A stretch of 19,363 nt of DNA from Deltaproteobacteria bacterium (lineage in GTDB: Bacteria > Desulfobacterota > Syntrophia > Syntrophales > UBA5619). The translations under genes and the position numbers were made by a program. The stretch lies in assembly GCA_021372695.1 (NCBI GenBank), contig JAJFTY010000039.1:1-19363 (forward strand). The letters run 5' to 3'. The notes under the pieces were generated by a model. The model did no database searches, was not told the DNA's origin, and worked only from the letters and a program-made list of their open reading frames with translations. Below, in pieces: positions 1 through 5,872 of this stretch (position 1 is the stretch's first letter; every line of letters begins with the position of its first letter).

Positions 1-141
1 TCTTCAGCCGAGTTTTTTGAGAAAGAAGATCTTCATTGTGACTAAATTAAAGTTGACCTCTTTGAAGAACATCACGATTACGTGGCTGAGAAAAGAATTG
101 ATCTTGCATTTTCTGAAGAAGGTTTGGTAATTAAATATTAG
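1..141 (+). pseudogene. Possible 3' remnant of an upstream gene
   Basis: Frame 1 is open from the window edge to a TAA at 43-45. It then continues open to a TAG at 139-141 and reads as an acidic, protein-like sequence ending in GLVIKY. This could be the broken tail of a gene that starts outside the window, with one in-frame stop. Frame 2 is also open over 2-130 and would give a basic, Leu/Ile/Lys-rich peptide, so the coding assignment is uncertain. Roughly 30 codons without a stop is not significant by itself. The same stretch must also hold the promoter of the following mucR-like gene, which begins at 180. Confidence 0.2.
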
Positions 142-179
142 ATGGGTAATCCAAAACACCAACAAAGGAGGACCGCACC

Positions 180-710
180 ATGGCAGACTTGCTCGAACTA
201 ACCGCGGATATCGTATGTGCTCATGCATCAGTCACGGAAATATCTCCGAATGACCTGTTGAATGAGATCAAAGCAATCCATGCTACACTTCAGGCCCTTG
301 AAAAAGGCGAAACACCGGGAGAAGTCAAGATTACCGAGCCGAAGAAACGAGGTAGAAAAGCGCAGACTCCTGCGGATTTGCCTGCCGAGAAGGTGGAAGA
401 GAAACCTGCTGCTCCTCCGGCGCCGGCAATGACCATCGAAGAAGCATTCAAACCGGACCAGGTTGGATGCATGATCTGCGGAAAGACCGGCATGAAGACC
501 CTGAAACGTCATCTTTCTACAGCTCATGATTTGAAACCCGGAAAATACAGAAAGCAATTCAATATCCCCAAGGATCAACCATTGGCGGCAACGGAATACG
601 TTGCGAAGAGACGTCAGGCTGCTCTGGATCGGGGACTGGGTGAGAAGATGGCTGCTGCAAGAGCTGCGAGGAAAAAGAAAACAGACCCAGCAGCAATAAT
701 GAACTCGTAA
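180..710 (+). CDS. MucR/Ros family zinc-finger transcriptional regulator
   Basis: This is a DNA-binding regulator of the Ros/MucR family, 176 aa. The N-terminus (residues about 2-40, beginning ADLLELTADIV) matches the conserved oligomerising part of the family. A long charged, Pro/Ala-rich linker (about 45-85) is longer than in the alphaproteobacterial proteins. The C-terminal zinc finger has C97, C100, H111 and H116, followed by the family's typical GKYR and basic tail. The start at 180 is fixed by a strong Shine-Dalgarno sequence, AAAGGAGG, at 164-171. Family members bind AT-rich DNA and often repress their own gene; the AT-rich leader at 1-160 would fit. In this element it may silence the island or coordinate its genes (inference). 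The next ORF follows with almost no gap, suggesting co-transcription. Confidence 0.9.
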   Translation: MADLLELTADIVCAHASVTEISPNDLLNEIKAIHATLQALEKGETPGEVKITEPKKRGRKAQTPADLPAEKVEEKPAAPPAPAMTIEEAFKPDQVGCMICGKTGMKTLKRHLSTAHDLKPGKYRKQFNIPKDQPLAATEYVAKRRQAALDRGLGEKMAAARAARKKKTDPAAIMNS

Positions 711-722
711 GTGAGACAAAAT

Positions 723-1088
723 ATGACAATCCCGGATACCAATATCACCCTCGAAACGCTGCTCGATCAAATTCTCCTTGATGTTCAATTCGTCGATACG
801 GATGGATTCCTGCGCTACCTGAACAAGACTGCTGCGGCTCGTCCGGCAAATTGCAAAAGGGAGATTGGGGTGAATATCCGGGATTGTCATGCCAAAGCTG
901 AAAGCCTTCAGATGGTCGAACGCATCATGAAAGATTTCAAGCAGGGACGCAAAGAGCCACACTACTACGTATCCCAGACTGGCAGGGTGGCGATCAAGGT
1001 GCGCGTCTTTGATGCTGACGGTAGCTTTATCGGAATAATGGCATATTCATATCCGGCAGGTTTTCCGAATCCTGAAAGAACCTTTTGA
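723..1088 (+). CDS. Small PAS-domain protein
   Basis: This protein of about 121 aa is essentially one PAS domain. It resembles the C-terminal PAS module of DUF438-type proteins, with an early VDTDG turn, a central conserved stretch with CHA (about residues 60-70) and a terminal strand with GSFIGIM. No kinase, cyclase or HTH output domain is attached, so it probably senses a small ligand and acts by protein contact. The start is uncertain. A GTG at 711 lies immediately after the preceding stop codon but has no ribosome site; the ATG at 723 gives the cleaner N-terminus MTIPDTN. It sits 12 bases behind the mucR-like gene, so the two are likely translated from one message. Function unknown beyond the fold. 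Confidence 0.75.
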   Translation: MTIPDTNITLETLLDQILLDVQFVDTDGFLRYLNKTAAARPANCKREIGVNIRDCHAKAESLQMVERIMKDFKQGRKEPHYYVSQTGRVAIKVRVFDADGSFIGIMAYSYPAGFPNPERTF

Positions 1089-1142
1089 TTATGCTCGTGC
1101 AACAAATTTTTACTCTTCCGGGAAGGGTGACGAGTTAAAGAA

Positions 1143-1487
1143 ATGCCCCTGCCAGAATTCACCCAAAAACTTGTTGAAACCAAGCTCACCGAATATTGTG
1201 AACGCAGAATCCCCATAGATGTCCGTGATCAGGTTAATCTTACCTTCAAGATCATGCGGGATAAAGTGACCCTTATTGAAACGAGACCTTATCATCAAGA
1301 CCCGTCGATCTGGACAGAGACTCCTGTGGCCCAATTCCGCTTTGATAATGAAACGAAGAAATGGACACTCTACTGCATGGATAGAACAGAGCGATGGCAT
1401 CTTTACGACCTGATAAAACCAAGCGTTGATTTTGATGATATGCTGAAGGCCCTTGACGAAGACAGAATAGGTATATTCTGGGGATAA
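1143..1487 (+). CDS. DUF3024-family protein
   Basis: A 114-aa protein that I recognise as the DUF3024 family: an N-terminal helix carrying CERRIP, then a strand-rich middle with ETRPYHQDP, and the characteristic end GIFWG. The family has no established function; members are short, soluble and often found beside regulators and in accessory regions. It has no signal peptide or membrane segment. There is no strong ribosome-binding site in front of ATG 1143, and 54 bases separate it from the PAS gene, so expression may be low or coupled to the upstream message. Codon use and base composition match its neighbours in the element. Confidence 0.7.
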   Translation: MPLPEFTQKLVETKLTEYCERRIPIDVRDQVNLTFKIMRDKVTLIETRPYHQDPSIWTETPVAQFRFDNETKKWTLYCMDRTERWHLYDLIKPSVDFDDMLKALDEDRIGIFWG

Positions 1488-1530
1488 AGCGAGACGAAAT
1501 CTTAATGCATATCAATAATAGGAGGAACTC

Positions 1531-1806
1531 ATGGCATTGACAAAGAATGAGATGGTCCAGCGGGTTCAGGATAAAACCGGTCTCACTAAGAAAGAATCCC
1601 TTGCGGTCGTGGAAAGCCTCTTCGACACCATCAAGGATGATCTCAATAAAGGTAATGATGTGATGATCTCGGGATTTGGTAAATGGTCAGTCAAATCCAA
1701 GAAAGCAAGAAAGGGACGCAATCCCCAAACCGGTGAGGAAATAATGATTGATGCAAGAAGGGTGGTTTCATTCAAGCCATCTGAGAAGTTGAGAAAATTA
1801 TCTTAG
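1531..1806 (+). CDS. HU/IHF-family DNA-binding protein (IHF alpha-like)
   Basis: A 91-aa bacterial histone-like protein of full family length. The N-terminal helices begin MALTKNEMV. The ISGFGKW strand (about 47-53) and the RNPQTGEE tip of the DNA-bending arm (about 63-70) are both intact; the arm proline is the residue that intercalates into DNA. The sequence is closer to IHF alpha than to HU, but the assignment of subtype is tentative. A clear GGAGGA at 1521-1526 fixes the start. IHF is a classic partner of tyrosine recombinases and of sigma-54 promoters, and both are present in this element (6045-7169 and 3188-4537). An element-encoded copy could serve either (inference). Confidence 0.9.
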   Translation: MALTKNEMVQRVQDKTGLTKKESLAVVESLFDTIKDDLNKGNDVMISGFGKWSVKSKKARKGRNPQTGEEIMIDARRVVSFKPSEKLRKLS

Positions 1807-1842
1807 CATTTGACTCGATCCTGATTCATTTTGGGAAAGAAC

Positions 1843-2145
1843 ATGTCCTCTCCAGAATTGCTGAAAGATCTCCTCGTCACCATTCTATCCATGCAAAAGG
1901 TGCTGCAAGATCCTGAGAATGAGAACTTCAGGGGTGCTCAAGAAGCCTATTTGAAATTGCTGGATGGGTTCTATGAGGAATTTCAGGACATGATGGCGCC
2001 GCAGCAATATGATGCGGCAAAGGTTGATTCGGACTATTTTGTAGCGTTAATCCAATTGGCATATTATTATCAGAATAACCGCGAATCAATGGATGGCCTT
2101 GGGGAGAGGACTGAACCAGACTGGAAGCTTTTCACAAGGTGTTAG
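1843..2145 (+). CDS. Hypothetical protein, about 100 aa
   Basis: I do not recognise this protein. From ATG 1843 it is 100 aa, acidic and predicted mostly helical, with a QDPENENFRGA segment near residues 20-30 and a tyrosine-rich stretch with AYYYQNN near 75-82. It has no signal peptide, membrane span or metal-binding motif. The ATG has a purine-rich GGGAAAGA just upstream (1833-1840). An in-frame TTG at 1831 is a weaker alternative without a ribosome site. Its stop codon overlaps the Shine-Dalgarno sequence of the next gene, which starts 9 bases later, so the pair are very likely co-translated. Confidence 0.6.
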   Translation: MSSPELLKDLLVTILSMQKVLQDPENENFRGAQEAYLKLLDGFYEEFQDMMAPQQYDAAKVDSDYFVALIQLAYYYQNNRESMDGLGERTEPDWKLFTRC

Positions 2146-2154
2146 GAGGGCAGT

Positions 2155-2520
2155 ATGGCAGAGAATTACCGCATCAAATTCAATCCGGCAACAAAGGAAA
2201 TCGAGGTTGAGGGATCCGAAACCTTTGTGAAGGCCTATTTCGCTAAACTCCAGGCGATGATGTCAGGGATTCCAGAGGAGAAGACTGCCGGCAAGGAAGC
2301 GCCAAAAACTGCTCCCACGAAGAAAGAACCCGGGGAAAAGAGAGTAACCAATATCGATAAGGTCGTGGAGCTTGTCCAGGGAAGCACTGAGGGAATTTCA
2401 ACAATTGACTTACAGGAGAAGACCGGATTGGTTGAACGTCAGATCTGGGGTATCGTCACCCGTGCCGCGAAGCTTGGGAAGATCAAAAAGGTAAAACGGG
2501 GTGTGTACATCGGGGCATGA
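2155..2520 (+). CDS. Winged-helix-like hypothetical protein
   Basis: A 121-aa two-part protein. Residues 1-40 form a short strand-helix module (YRIKFNPATKEIEVEGSE) of a kind seen in small accessory proteins. A Lys/Glu/Pro/Thr-rich linker covers about 42-65. The C-terminal 55 residues look like a winged helix: a helix, then GISTIDLQEKTGL, a recognition-helix-like VERQIWGIVTRAAKLG, and a basic wing KKVKRGVY. The last part suggests nucleic-acid binding; I cannot name the target. A strong TAGGAGGG at 2143-2150 fixes the start. It lies in the run of small co-directional genes between the IHF-like gene and the TM2 gene. Confidence 0.6.
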   Translation: MAENYRIKFNPATKEIEVEGSETFVKAYFAKLQAMMSGIPEEKTAGKEAPKTAPTKKEPGEKRVTNIDKVVELVQGSTEGISTIDLQEKTGLVERQIWGIVTRAAKLGKIKKVKRGVYIGA

Positions 2521-2533
2521 AAGGATTCCCCCA

Positions 2534-2935
2534 ATGGAGCAGCAAGACAAAAGTCACAGCGTCCTGATCGGCTACGTTCTCTGGATCTTCGGGTTTACAG
2601 GATCGCATCGGTTTTATTATGGCAAACCGATTTCAGGGACGATTTATTTCTTCACTCTGGGTCTTCTGGGAATCGGTTGGCTGATCGATCTCTTTCTAAT
2701 TCCCTCCTTGGACCGTCAAGCGGACATTCGCTTCCGTTCAGGAAAAGTTGATTATACTGTTGCGTGGATGCTGCTTACCTTTCTGGGCCTCCTGGGAGTC
2801 CATCGGATGTATATGGGGAAATGGATCACCGGTCTCATCTATCTATGCACTCTCGGACTATGTGGGATCGGGTACATTTATGACTTCTGGACGTTGAATG
2901 ATCAGATAACGGTCATAAACGGTTCCCAGCGGTAA
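2534..2935 (+). CDS. TM2-domain membrane protein (two TM2 repeats)
   Basis: A 133-aa inner-membrane protein built from two tandem TM2 modules. Each has a hydrophobic helix, a G-H-R-x-Y-x-G-K turn (GSHRFYYGK near residues 22-30 and GVHRMYMGK near 88-96), a second helix with LGLLGIG or LGLCGIG, and a closing D-F/W segment. The duplication is clear by eye. The start is ATG 2534, with AAGGA at 2521-2525; an earlier in-frame ATG at 2501 lies inside the previous gene and has no ribosome site. Bacterial TM2 proteins have no defined biochemical role. The paired layout gives about four membrane spans with short soluble ends. Confidence 0.85.
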   Translation: MEQQDKSHSVLIGYVLWIFGFTGSHRFYYGKPISGTIYFFTLGLLGIGWLIDLFLIPSLDRQADIRFRSGKVDYTVAWMLLTFLGLLGVHRMYMGKWITGLIYLCTLGLCGIGYIYDFWTLNDQITVINGSQR

Positions 2936-2951
2936 TCAGCAGGCGGAATAG

Positions 2952-3155
2952 ATGGCTGCCCGTAGGATTCCAGTTGATAGACTGAGTCCTGAAGCCTTAC
3001 GAGGCGTTATCGAAGAATTTATCTCCAGAGACGGAACCGATTATGGCGAAGTCGAAGCTTCCCGGGAAACGAAATTCAGGCAGGTCAAGCAGAGGCTGCA
3101 AGATGGATCGGCTGTGCTGATTTATGATCACGATGGTAGGCGTAGGTATACATGA
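2952..3155 (+). CDS. YheU-like (UPF0270) small protein
   Basis: A 67-aa protein matching the YheU/UPF0270 family of gammaproteobacteria. It has the PVDRLSPEALRGVIEEF start, the diagnostic DGTDYGE (about 28-34) and the RETKFRQVKQRL helix followed by GSAVLIYD. The family is short, soluble and uncharacterised. A Shine-Dalgarno-like AGGCGGA at 2941-2947 precedes ATG 2952, 16 bases after the TM2 gene, so the two are probably one message. Its presence in a deltaproteobacterial island next to a sigma-54 activator is notable because the family is best known as a core gene elsewhere. Confidence 0.75.
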   Translation: MAARRIPVDRLSPEALRGVIEEFISRDGTDYGEVEASRETKFRQVKQRLQDGSAVLIYDHDGRRRYT

Positions 3156-3187
3156 CCAGTATATAACGGTGTTTCTGAGGAGGAACT

Positions 3188-4537
3188 GTGAAAGACAGCA
3201 AGAGTATCAATGGTCCAGATTTACAATCCGATACCGAAAAATACAAAATTGTTTTTCGATCACAAGTCATGACCAAGCTGCTCCAATCAGTGAACAATGT
3301 TGCCAAAAAAAACACAAGCGTGCTGATAACGGGTGAAACCGGTACAGGTAAAGAACTAATAGCGCGCGCAATACACAATTTGAGTTCTAGACAAAAGAAA
3401 CCTTTTATAGCCATTAACTGCTCCGCGATTCCTATCAGTCTTCTTGAAAGCGAAATATTTGGCCACGAAAAAGGGGCATTTACTGGTGCCACAAGGCGTA
3501 AGATTGGGAGATTTGAGTTAGCTAATGGGGGCACCATATTTTTCGATGAGATTGGTGAGTTACCCATGGATTTGCAGGCTAAGCTCCTGCGGGTTATACA
3601 AGAACGGCAGTTTGAAAGACTGGGCGGCGAAGAAACGATTTCGGCTGACGTTCGTATTCTATCAGCGACAAATCGAGACCTTAAGGAGCAGATCGCAGAT
3701 AGGAAATTTAGAGAAGATCTTTATCATCGGATATGTGTGTATCCCATACATCTTCCGCCACTAAGAGAAAGAAGGGAAGATATCCCATTGTTGGTTGGGC
3801 ACTTTATAGAAAAGTTAATTTCCCAAAAGGGATTTTTTGTGTCTAAAATGGATAAGAGGGTGGTCGATGTTTTAATTAATTATAATTGGCCGGGTAATGT
3901 TCGAGAAGTGGAAAATGTAATAGAAAGAATGATGGTTGATGTGAAAGGCGGAGTAATTATGCTGGATCATCTGCCCCCAGAATTGTTGTTTAGTGCCCAA
4001 TCTGAACAAAGGAATACATTTGACCGGAATATTGAATGTCTTGGAAAATATGAATGGTTATGTAATTATATTCTAACAACCGACAATGTGACACTGGAGC
4101 AGATAACAATTTATGCGAAAGAAAATGGGATATGGCCCTCCAAAAGAGGAGTCGTAGGTCTTGGCCGCCGATTAATGAAAATATTCGAAAGCAACGCAAC
4201 ATTTGTTCGATGCTTTGACAAGGCGAGCGCGAAAAGAATCTTCGACGTACTTTGTCTGAATGAGAGTTTAAAAAAAGAACAATCACGAAATATAGAACGA
4301 ATTATCAGTAACATACCAGATAATCGCAGCAATTCTCAAAGTTGTATAGCCGCTCAACGACAATCAGAAGATTCCAGTTGTCAACGACAAGAATGTAGCA
4401 ATGGTGACGAGGTAACGAGGAAAATCCTCAGGGCGATTTTTGTTCCAACGTTGCTTTACGACCTAACTAAGGGGGCTATGAAGTGGGTGGAAGAATTAGG
4501 AGATCAGCTAAGTGAAGATAAAAAAGCCGCGGAATAA
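3188..4537 (+). CDS. Orphan sigma-54-dependent activator (AAA+), atypical C-terminus
   Basis: This is an enhancer-binding protein that uses ATP to open sigma-54 promoters. The AAA+ domain is complete: Walker A GETGTGKE at residues 49-56, the sigma-54-contacting GAFTGA loop at 96-101, Walker B FFDE at 118-121, ATNRD near 160-164 and NWPGNVRE at 233-240. It begins almost directly with the AAA+ domain, so there is no receiver, GAF or PAS sensor, as in PspF. It also lacks a recognisable Fis-type HTH at the end. Instead it carries about 190 residues of unknown type, including ENGIWPSKRG and LGRRLMKIF (near residues 315-335), which may be a winged helix. The start is GTG 3188, with GAGGAGGA at 3177-3184. 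The gene is AT-rich. Its likely targets are the repeats and promoter-like motifs in the gap that follows it (inference). Confidence 0.9.
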   Translation: MKDSKSINGPDLQSDTEKYKIVFRSQVMTKLLQSVNNVAKKNTSVLITGETGTGKELIARAIHNLSSRQKKPFIAINCSAIPISLLESEIFGHEKGAFTGATRRKIGRFELANGGTIFFDEIGELPMDLQAKLLRVIQERQFERLGGEETISADVRILSATNRDLKEQIADRKFREDLYHRICVYPIHLPPLRERREDIPLLVGHFIEKLISQKGFFVSKMDKRVVDVLINYNWPGNVREVENVIERMMVDVKGGVIMLDHLPPELLFSAQSEQRNTFDRNIECLGKYEWLCNYILTTDNVTLEQITIYAKENGIWPSKRGVVGLGRRLMKIFESNATFVRCFDKASAKRIFDVLCLNESLKKEQSRNIERIISNIPDNRSNSQSCIAAQRQSEDSSCQRQECSNGDEVTRKILRAIFVPTLLYDLTKGAMKWVEELGDQLSEDKKAAE

Positions 4538-4806
4538 AGACAAAGCAAAGGAAGCTGTCTAAAGGCATCAGATAGCAGTCCGCTGCTTCTAACATCAGGA
4601 TCTTTCCAGATCACGCCTCGTTTCATTCAATAGTGACTAATCTTGCGATGCCTCTTGTTAAGCGATCGTGACTGTGCTGAAAAAACTCCTCTCAGAGATG
4701 AAACATTCTCTCGTGATGTGCGGCCATCCCCCCCGGCGCGGTAGTGTATATAGGCAAATTTCGCTTGCCCTCTGACTGTCGGTTCTCCTTCTCTCGGGAC
4801 ACTGAT

Positions 4807-4848
4807 CCAAGATGCTCCAAGATGCTCCAAGATTCTCCCAGAATGCTC
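4807..4848. repeat. Four tandem 10-bp direct repeats
   Basis: The unit is CCAAGATGCT, present exactly twice (4807-4816 and 4817-4826). A one-mismatch copy, CCAAGATTCT, follows at 4827-4836, and a copy with an extra base, CCCAGAATGCT, at 4837-4847. The period of about one helical turn places every unit on the same DNA face, as expected for cooperative protein binding. The array lies about 190-230 bases upstream of the sigma-54-like motif at 5035, a usual distance for enhancer sites of sigma-54 activators. Which protein binds is not known; the activator at 3188 and the MucR-like protein are the obvious candidates. Confidence 0.7.
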
Positions 4849-5034
4849 CAAACTCCCCGTAACCCGATAGTCCTGCGCAGGTAACAGGAAAGAGTTTTTT
4901 CGCAAAAATGTCTTTATAATAAGCTCCTTAAGGGGAAAGCGCCTGGGCAACGGAAAGTCTTTTCTATCAGACGAAAAATAGAAAAGTGACTGGGGGGAAA
5001 TGTGCTGTTTCAATTAAAGAAAACAGGCTTAGGA

Positions 5035-5049
5035 TGGCTTTTTAACTGC
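5035..5049 (+). promoter_or_regulatory. Candidate sigma-54 promoter (-24/-12)
   Basis: The motif TGGCTTTTTAACTGC matches the sigma-54 pattern TGGCAC-N5-TTGC at TGGC, at the second T and at GC. It has the required 10 bases between the GG and the GC. It differs at AC (TT) and at the first T of TTGC (C). It lies downstream of an orphan sigma-54 activator gene and upstream of the boxA-tagged leader, with no other gene in between. A transcript would start near 5061. Motif matching alone gives many false hits, so confidence is limited. Confidence 0.35.
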
Positions 5050-5168
5050 CGCAGTCTCTGCGTTCGGAGCCCCTGGAGCAGAATAAATGCGACATAACCT
5101 AAAACGATCAAAGATTTAAATTTTTAAATATCAATATCTTAAATGCATTTTTTGAGAAAGAGTCTGCT

Positions 5169-5183
5169 TGGCATGGCACTTGA
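5169..5183 (+). promoter_or_regulatory. Second, weaker sigma-54-like motif
   Basis: TGGCATGGCACTTGA has correct spacing for TGGCAC-N5-TTGC and matches TGGCA and TTG, but ends GA where GC is nearly invariant. An overlapping perfect TGGCAC at 5174-5179 has the wrong spacing. A TTGACA at 5186-5191 lacks a good -10 partner 17 bases away. The position, only about 25 bases before the boxA, would suit a leader promoter, but the sequence evidence is weak. Confidence 0.2.
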
Positions 5184-5206
5184 TATTGACAGGGCAAACC
5201 GAAAGA

Positions 5207-5226
5207 GGCTCTTTGAAAACTGAATA
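5207..5226 (+). promoter_or_regulatory. boxA antitermination motif
   Basis: GGCTCTTTGAAAACTGAATA is a close match to the boxA element of rRNA leaders and spacers (core GCTCTTTGAAAACT). In RNA, boxA is bound by NusB with NusE (ribosomal protein S10) and shields long untranslated transcripts from Rho. No rRNA gene lies in the window. Its position just upstream of a non-coding, GC-rich stretch suggests that the following RNA is transcribed as an untranslated leader. A nusB gene is present at 18237-18692, although every bacterium of this type carries one. Confidence 0.6.
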
Positions 5227-5455
5227 CCTAGCCACGAGATCCAAGACCCTCATTTTCTAAGGGAGGGAGCGAGTATCCGAAAGGACCGCTTGGGGAACGG
5301 CAATGGCGGCGCGATAACAGCCGGCCGGAACAATGGATGTAAATTCACCGAAAACCCGGATGAGGGAAGAAAACGGTGCCCCGCCACAGGCTGGTAGGAA
5401 GGAAAACCGAAAACCACCACAAATGCTCACAATCTATTAAAACATCTTACTAAAC
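5207..5455 (+). ncRNA. Candidate structured leader RNA of unknown class
   Basis: Between the boxA and the ribosome site at 5456 lies about 230 bases without a convincing gene. The sequence has the look of structured RNA: GC-rich helices joined by GAAA and AAAAC runs. Visible pairings are CCCTC/GAGGG near 5247-5267; TCC-GAAA-GGA near 5277-5286; CACCG (5346-5350) with CGGTG (5374-5378) enclosing CCC/GGG (5355-5357 with 5364-5366); and the long-range TGGCGG (about 5304-5309) with CCGCCA (about 5381-5386). ACCGAAAACC occurs twice (5347-5356 and 5406-5415). I cannot assign it to a known riboswitch or ribozyme class. It could regulate the peptide gene at 5468 or act on its own. Confidence 0.45.
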
Positions 5456-5467
5456 AAGGAGGTCAAT

Positions 5468-5722
5468 ATGTCAAGAGAGGAGAAGGGCACTTTGATTTCT
5501 GTTGGAACGGGAGGGGTTACAGGTTCAGGTTCGGTTCTCGCGGGCGTAGCCTTGGGTGCGTCTAAGGGCGCAGTTGGAGCAGCGGCTTTGTCATCCGGGC
5601 TATCTGTTGTTGGATCACTCGTTGGCGGGGGAATGCTGGCAGGCATCGGTGTGGTTTGTATAGCGCCAATCTTGGGCGGAGTAGCCTTTTACGGAATCTA
5701 TAGGCTTTGGCAGAAAATCTAG
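5468..5722 (+). CDS. Small Gly/Ala-rich hydrophobic protein
   Basis: An 84-aa protein with a short charged start (MSREEKG) and then about 65 residues made almost only of Gly, Ala, Val, Leu, Ser and Ile, ending in an aromatic, basic tail (YGIYRLWQKI). G-x-x-x-G spacing recurs throughout, giving a glycine-zipper pattern suited to tightly packed membrane helices; two spans are likely (about 20-50 and 52-77). It has one cysteine and no cleavable signal sequence. Bacteriocin-like, holin-like or toxin-like roles would fit this composition, but nothing proves one and no immunity gene is recognised. A near-perfect AAGGAGGT at 5456-5463 predicts strong translation. It follows the boxA-tagged leader and is followed by a long hairpin, so it looks like a separate expression unit. 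Confidence 0.75.
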   Translation: MSREEKGTLISVGTGGVTGSGSVLAGVALGASKGAVGAAALSSGLSVVGSLVGGGMLAGIGVVCIAPILGGVAFYGIYRLWQKI

Positions 5723-5731
5723 CTACTCAAA

Positions 5732-5772
5732 AATTGTTGCCGCTTGGATATCACGCCCCAGCGGCAGCAATT
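5732..5772 (+). terminator. Long hairpin after the peptide gene, no T tract
   Basis: AATTGTTGCCGCT (5732-5744) pairs with AGCGGCAGCAATT (5760-5772) over 13 bases with one G-U pair and a 15-base loop. It begins 9 bases after the stop codon of the small hydrophobic protein. Because CATAAAG follows instead of a run of T, it is not a standard intrinsic terminator. It more likely protects the 3' end of the peptide message or marks a processing site, leaving the excisionase-integrase genes at lower expression. Confidence 0.6.
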
Positions 5773-5799
5773 CATAAAGAAGAAGGAAGGAGGACTATC

Positions 5800-5871
5800 A
5801 TGATTCTTATTAGATTTATTACGTTAAGCTCCTTCCTTGGTTCGTTAAACCGAGACGGGAGGCTCTATTAA
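5800..5871 (+). CDS. Possible 23-aa leader peptide coupled to the HTH gene
   Basis: ATG 5800 has a very strong Shine-Dalgarno region (GGAAGGAGG, 5785-5793). It opens a 23-codon frame, MILIRFITLSSFLG and onward, that stops with TAA at 5869-5871. The next gene's ATG (5873) comes after a single intervening base. The strong start and near-zero gap suggest translational coupling: ribosomes finishing the peptide restart on the HTH gene. The peptide itself is hydrophobic at the start and resembles nothing I know. It may be only a device to control excisionase synthesis. Confidence 0.4.
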   Translation: MILIRFITLSSFLGSLNRDGRLY

Positions 5872-5872
5872 G

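Larger units (their letters stand above)
4538..5206. other. Gene-free region with candidate regulatory signals
   Basis: No convincing gene is present here. Just after the activator gene are two overlapping hairpins. GCTGTCT/AGATAGC (4554-4560 with 4570-4576) competes with AGCAG/CTGCT (4574-4578 with 4583-4587); neither has a T tract. Further on are a pyrimidine-rich stretch (about 4760-4800), a tandem repeat array (4807-4848), two sigma-54-like motifs (5035 and 5169) and a very AT-rich block (5100-5153). A minus-strand frame over 4627-5013 is open but starts with TTG, has no ribosome site and resembles nothing I know. Confidence 0.6.

Noticed and set aside
13..26. 14-base exact match TTTTTTGAGAAAGA to 5148-5161
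   Set aside because: A 14-base AT-rich match is expected about once by chance in a window of this size.
4627..5013. Minus-strand open frame of 128 codons in the gene-free region
   Set aside because: It starts with TTG, has no ribosome site, runs across the tandem repeats and resembles no family known to me.
5190..5215. Resemblance to the c-di-GMP-I riboswitch (AGGGCAAACC followed by GAAAG)
   Set aside because: The second conserved segment (ACGCAAAGC) and the receptor helix are not found; boxA occupies that place.
5355..5405. Partial resemblance to a cobalamin riboswitch (GGGAA, GGTG, CCCCGCCAC in order)
   Set aside because: The conserved AATCC segment and the full ACTGT box are missing and the spacing is too short.
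5333..5440. 35-codon open frame inside the candidate leader RNA
   Set aside because: It has no Shine-Dalgarno sequence and a Pro/Lys/Arg-rich composition, and it coincides with the predicted stems; more likely chance.
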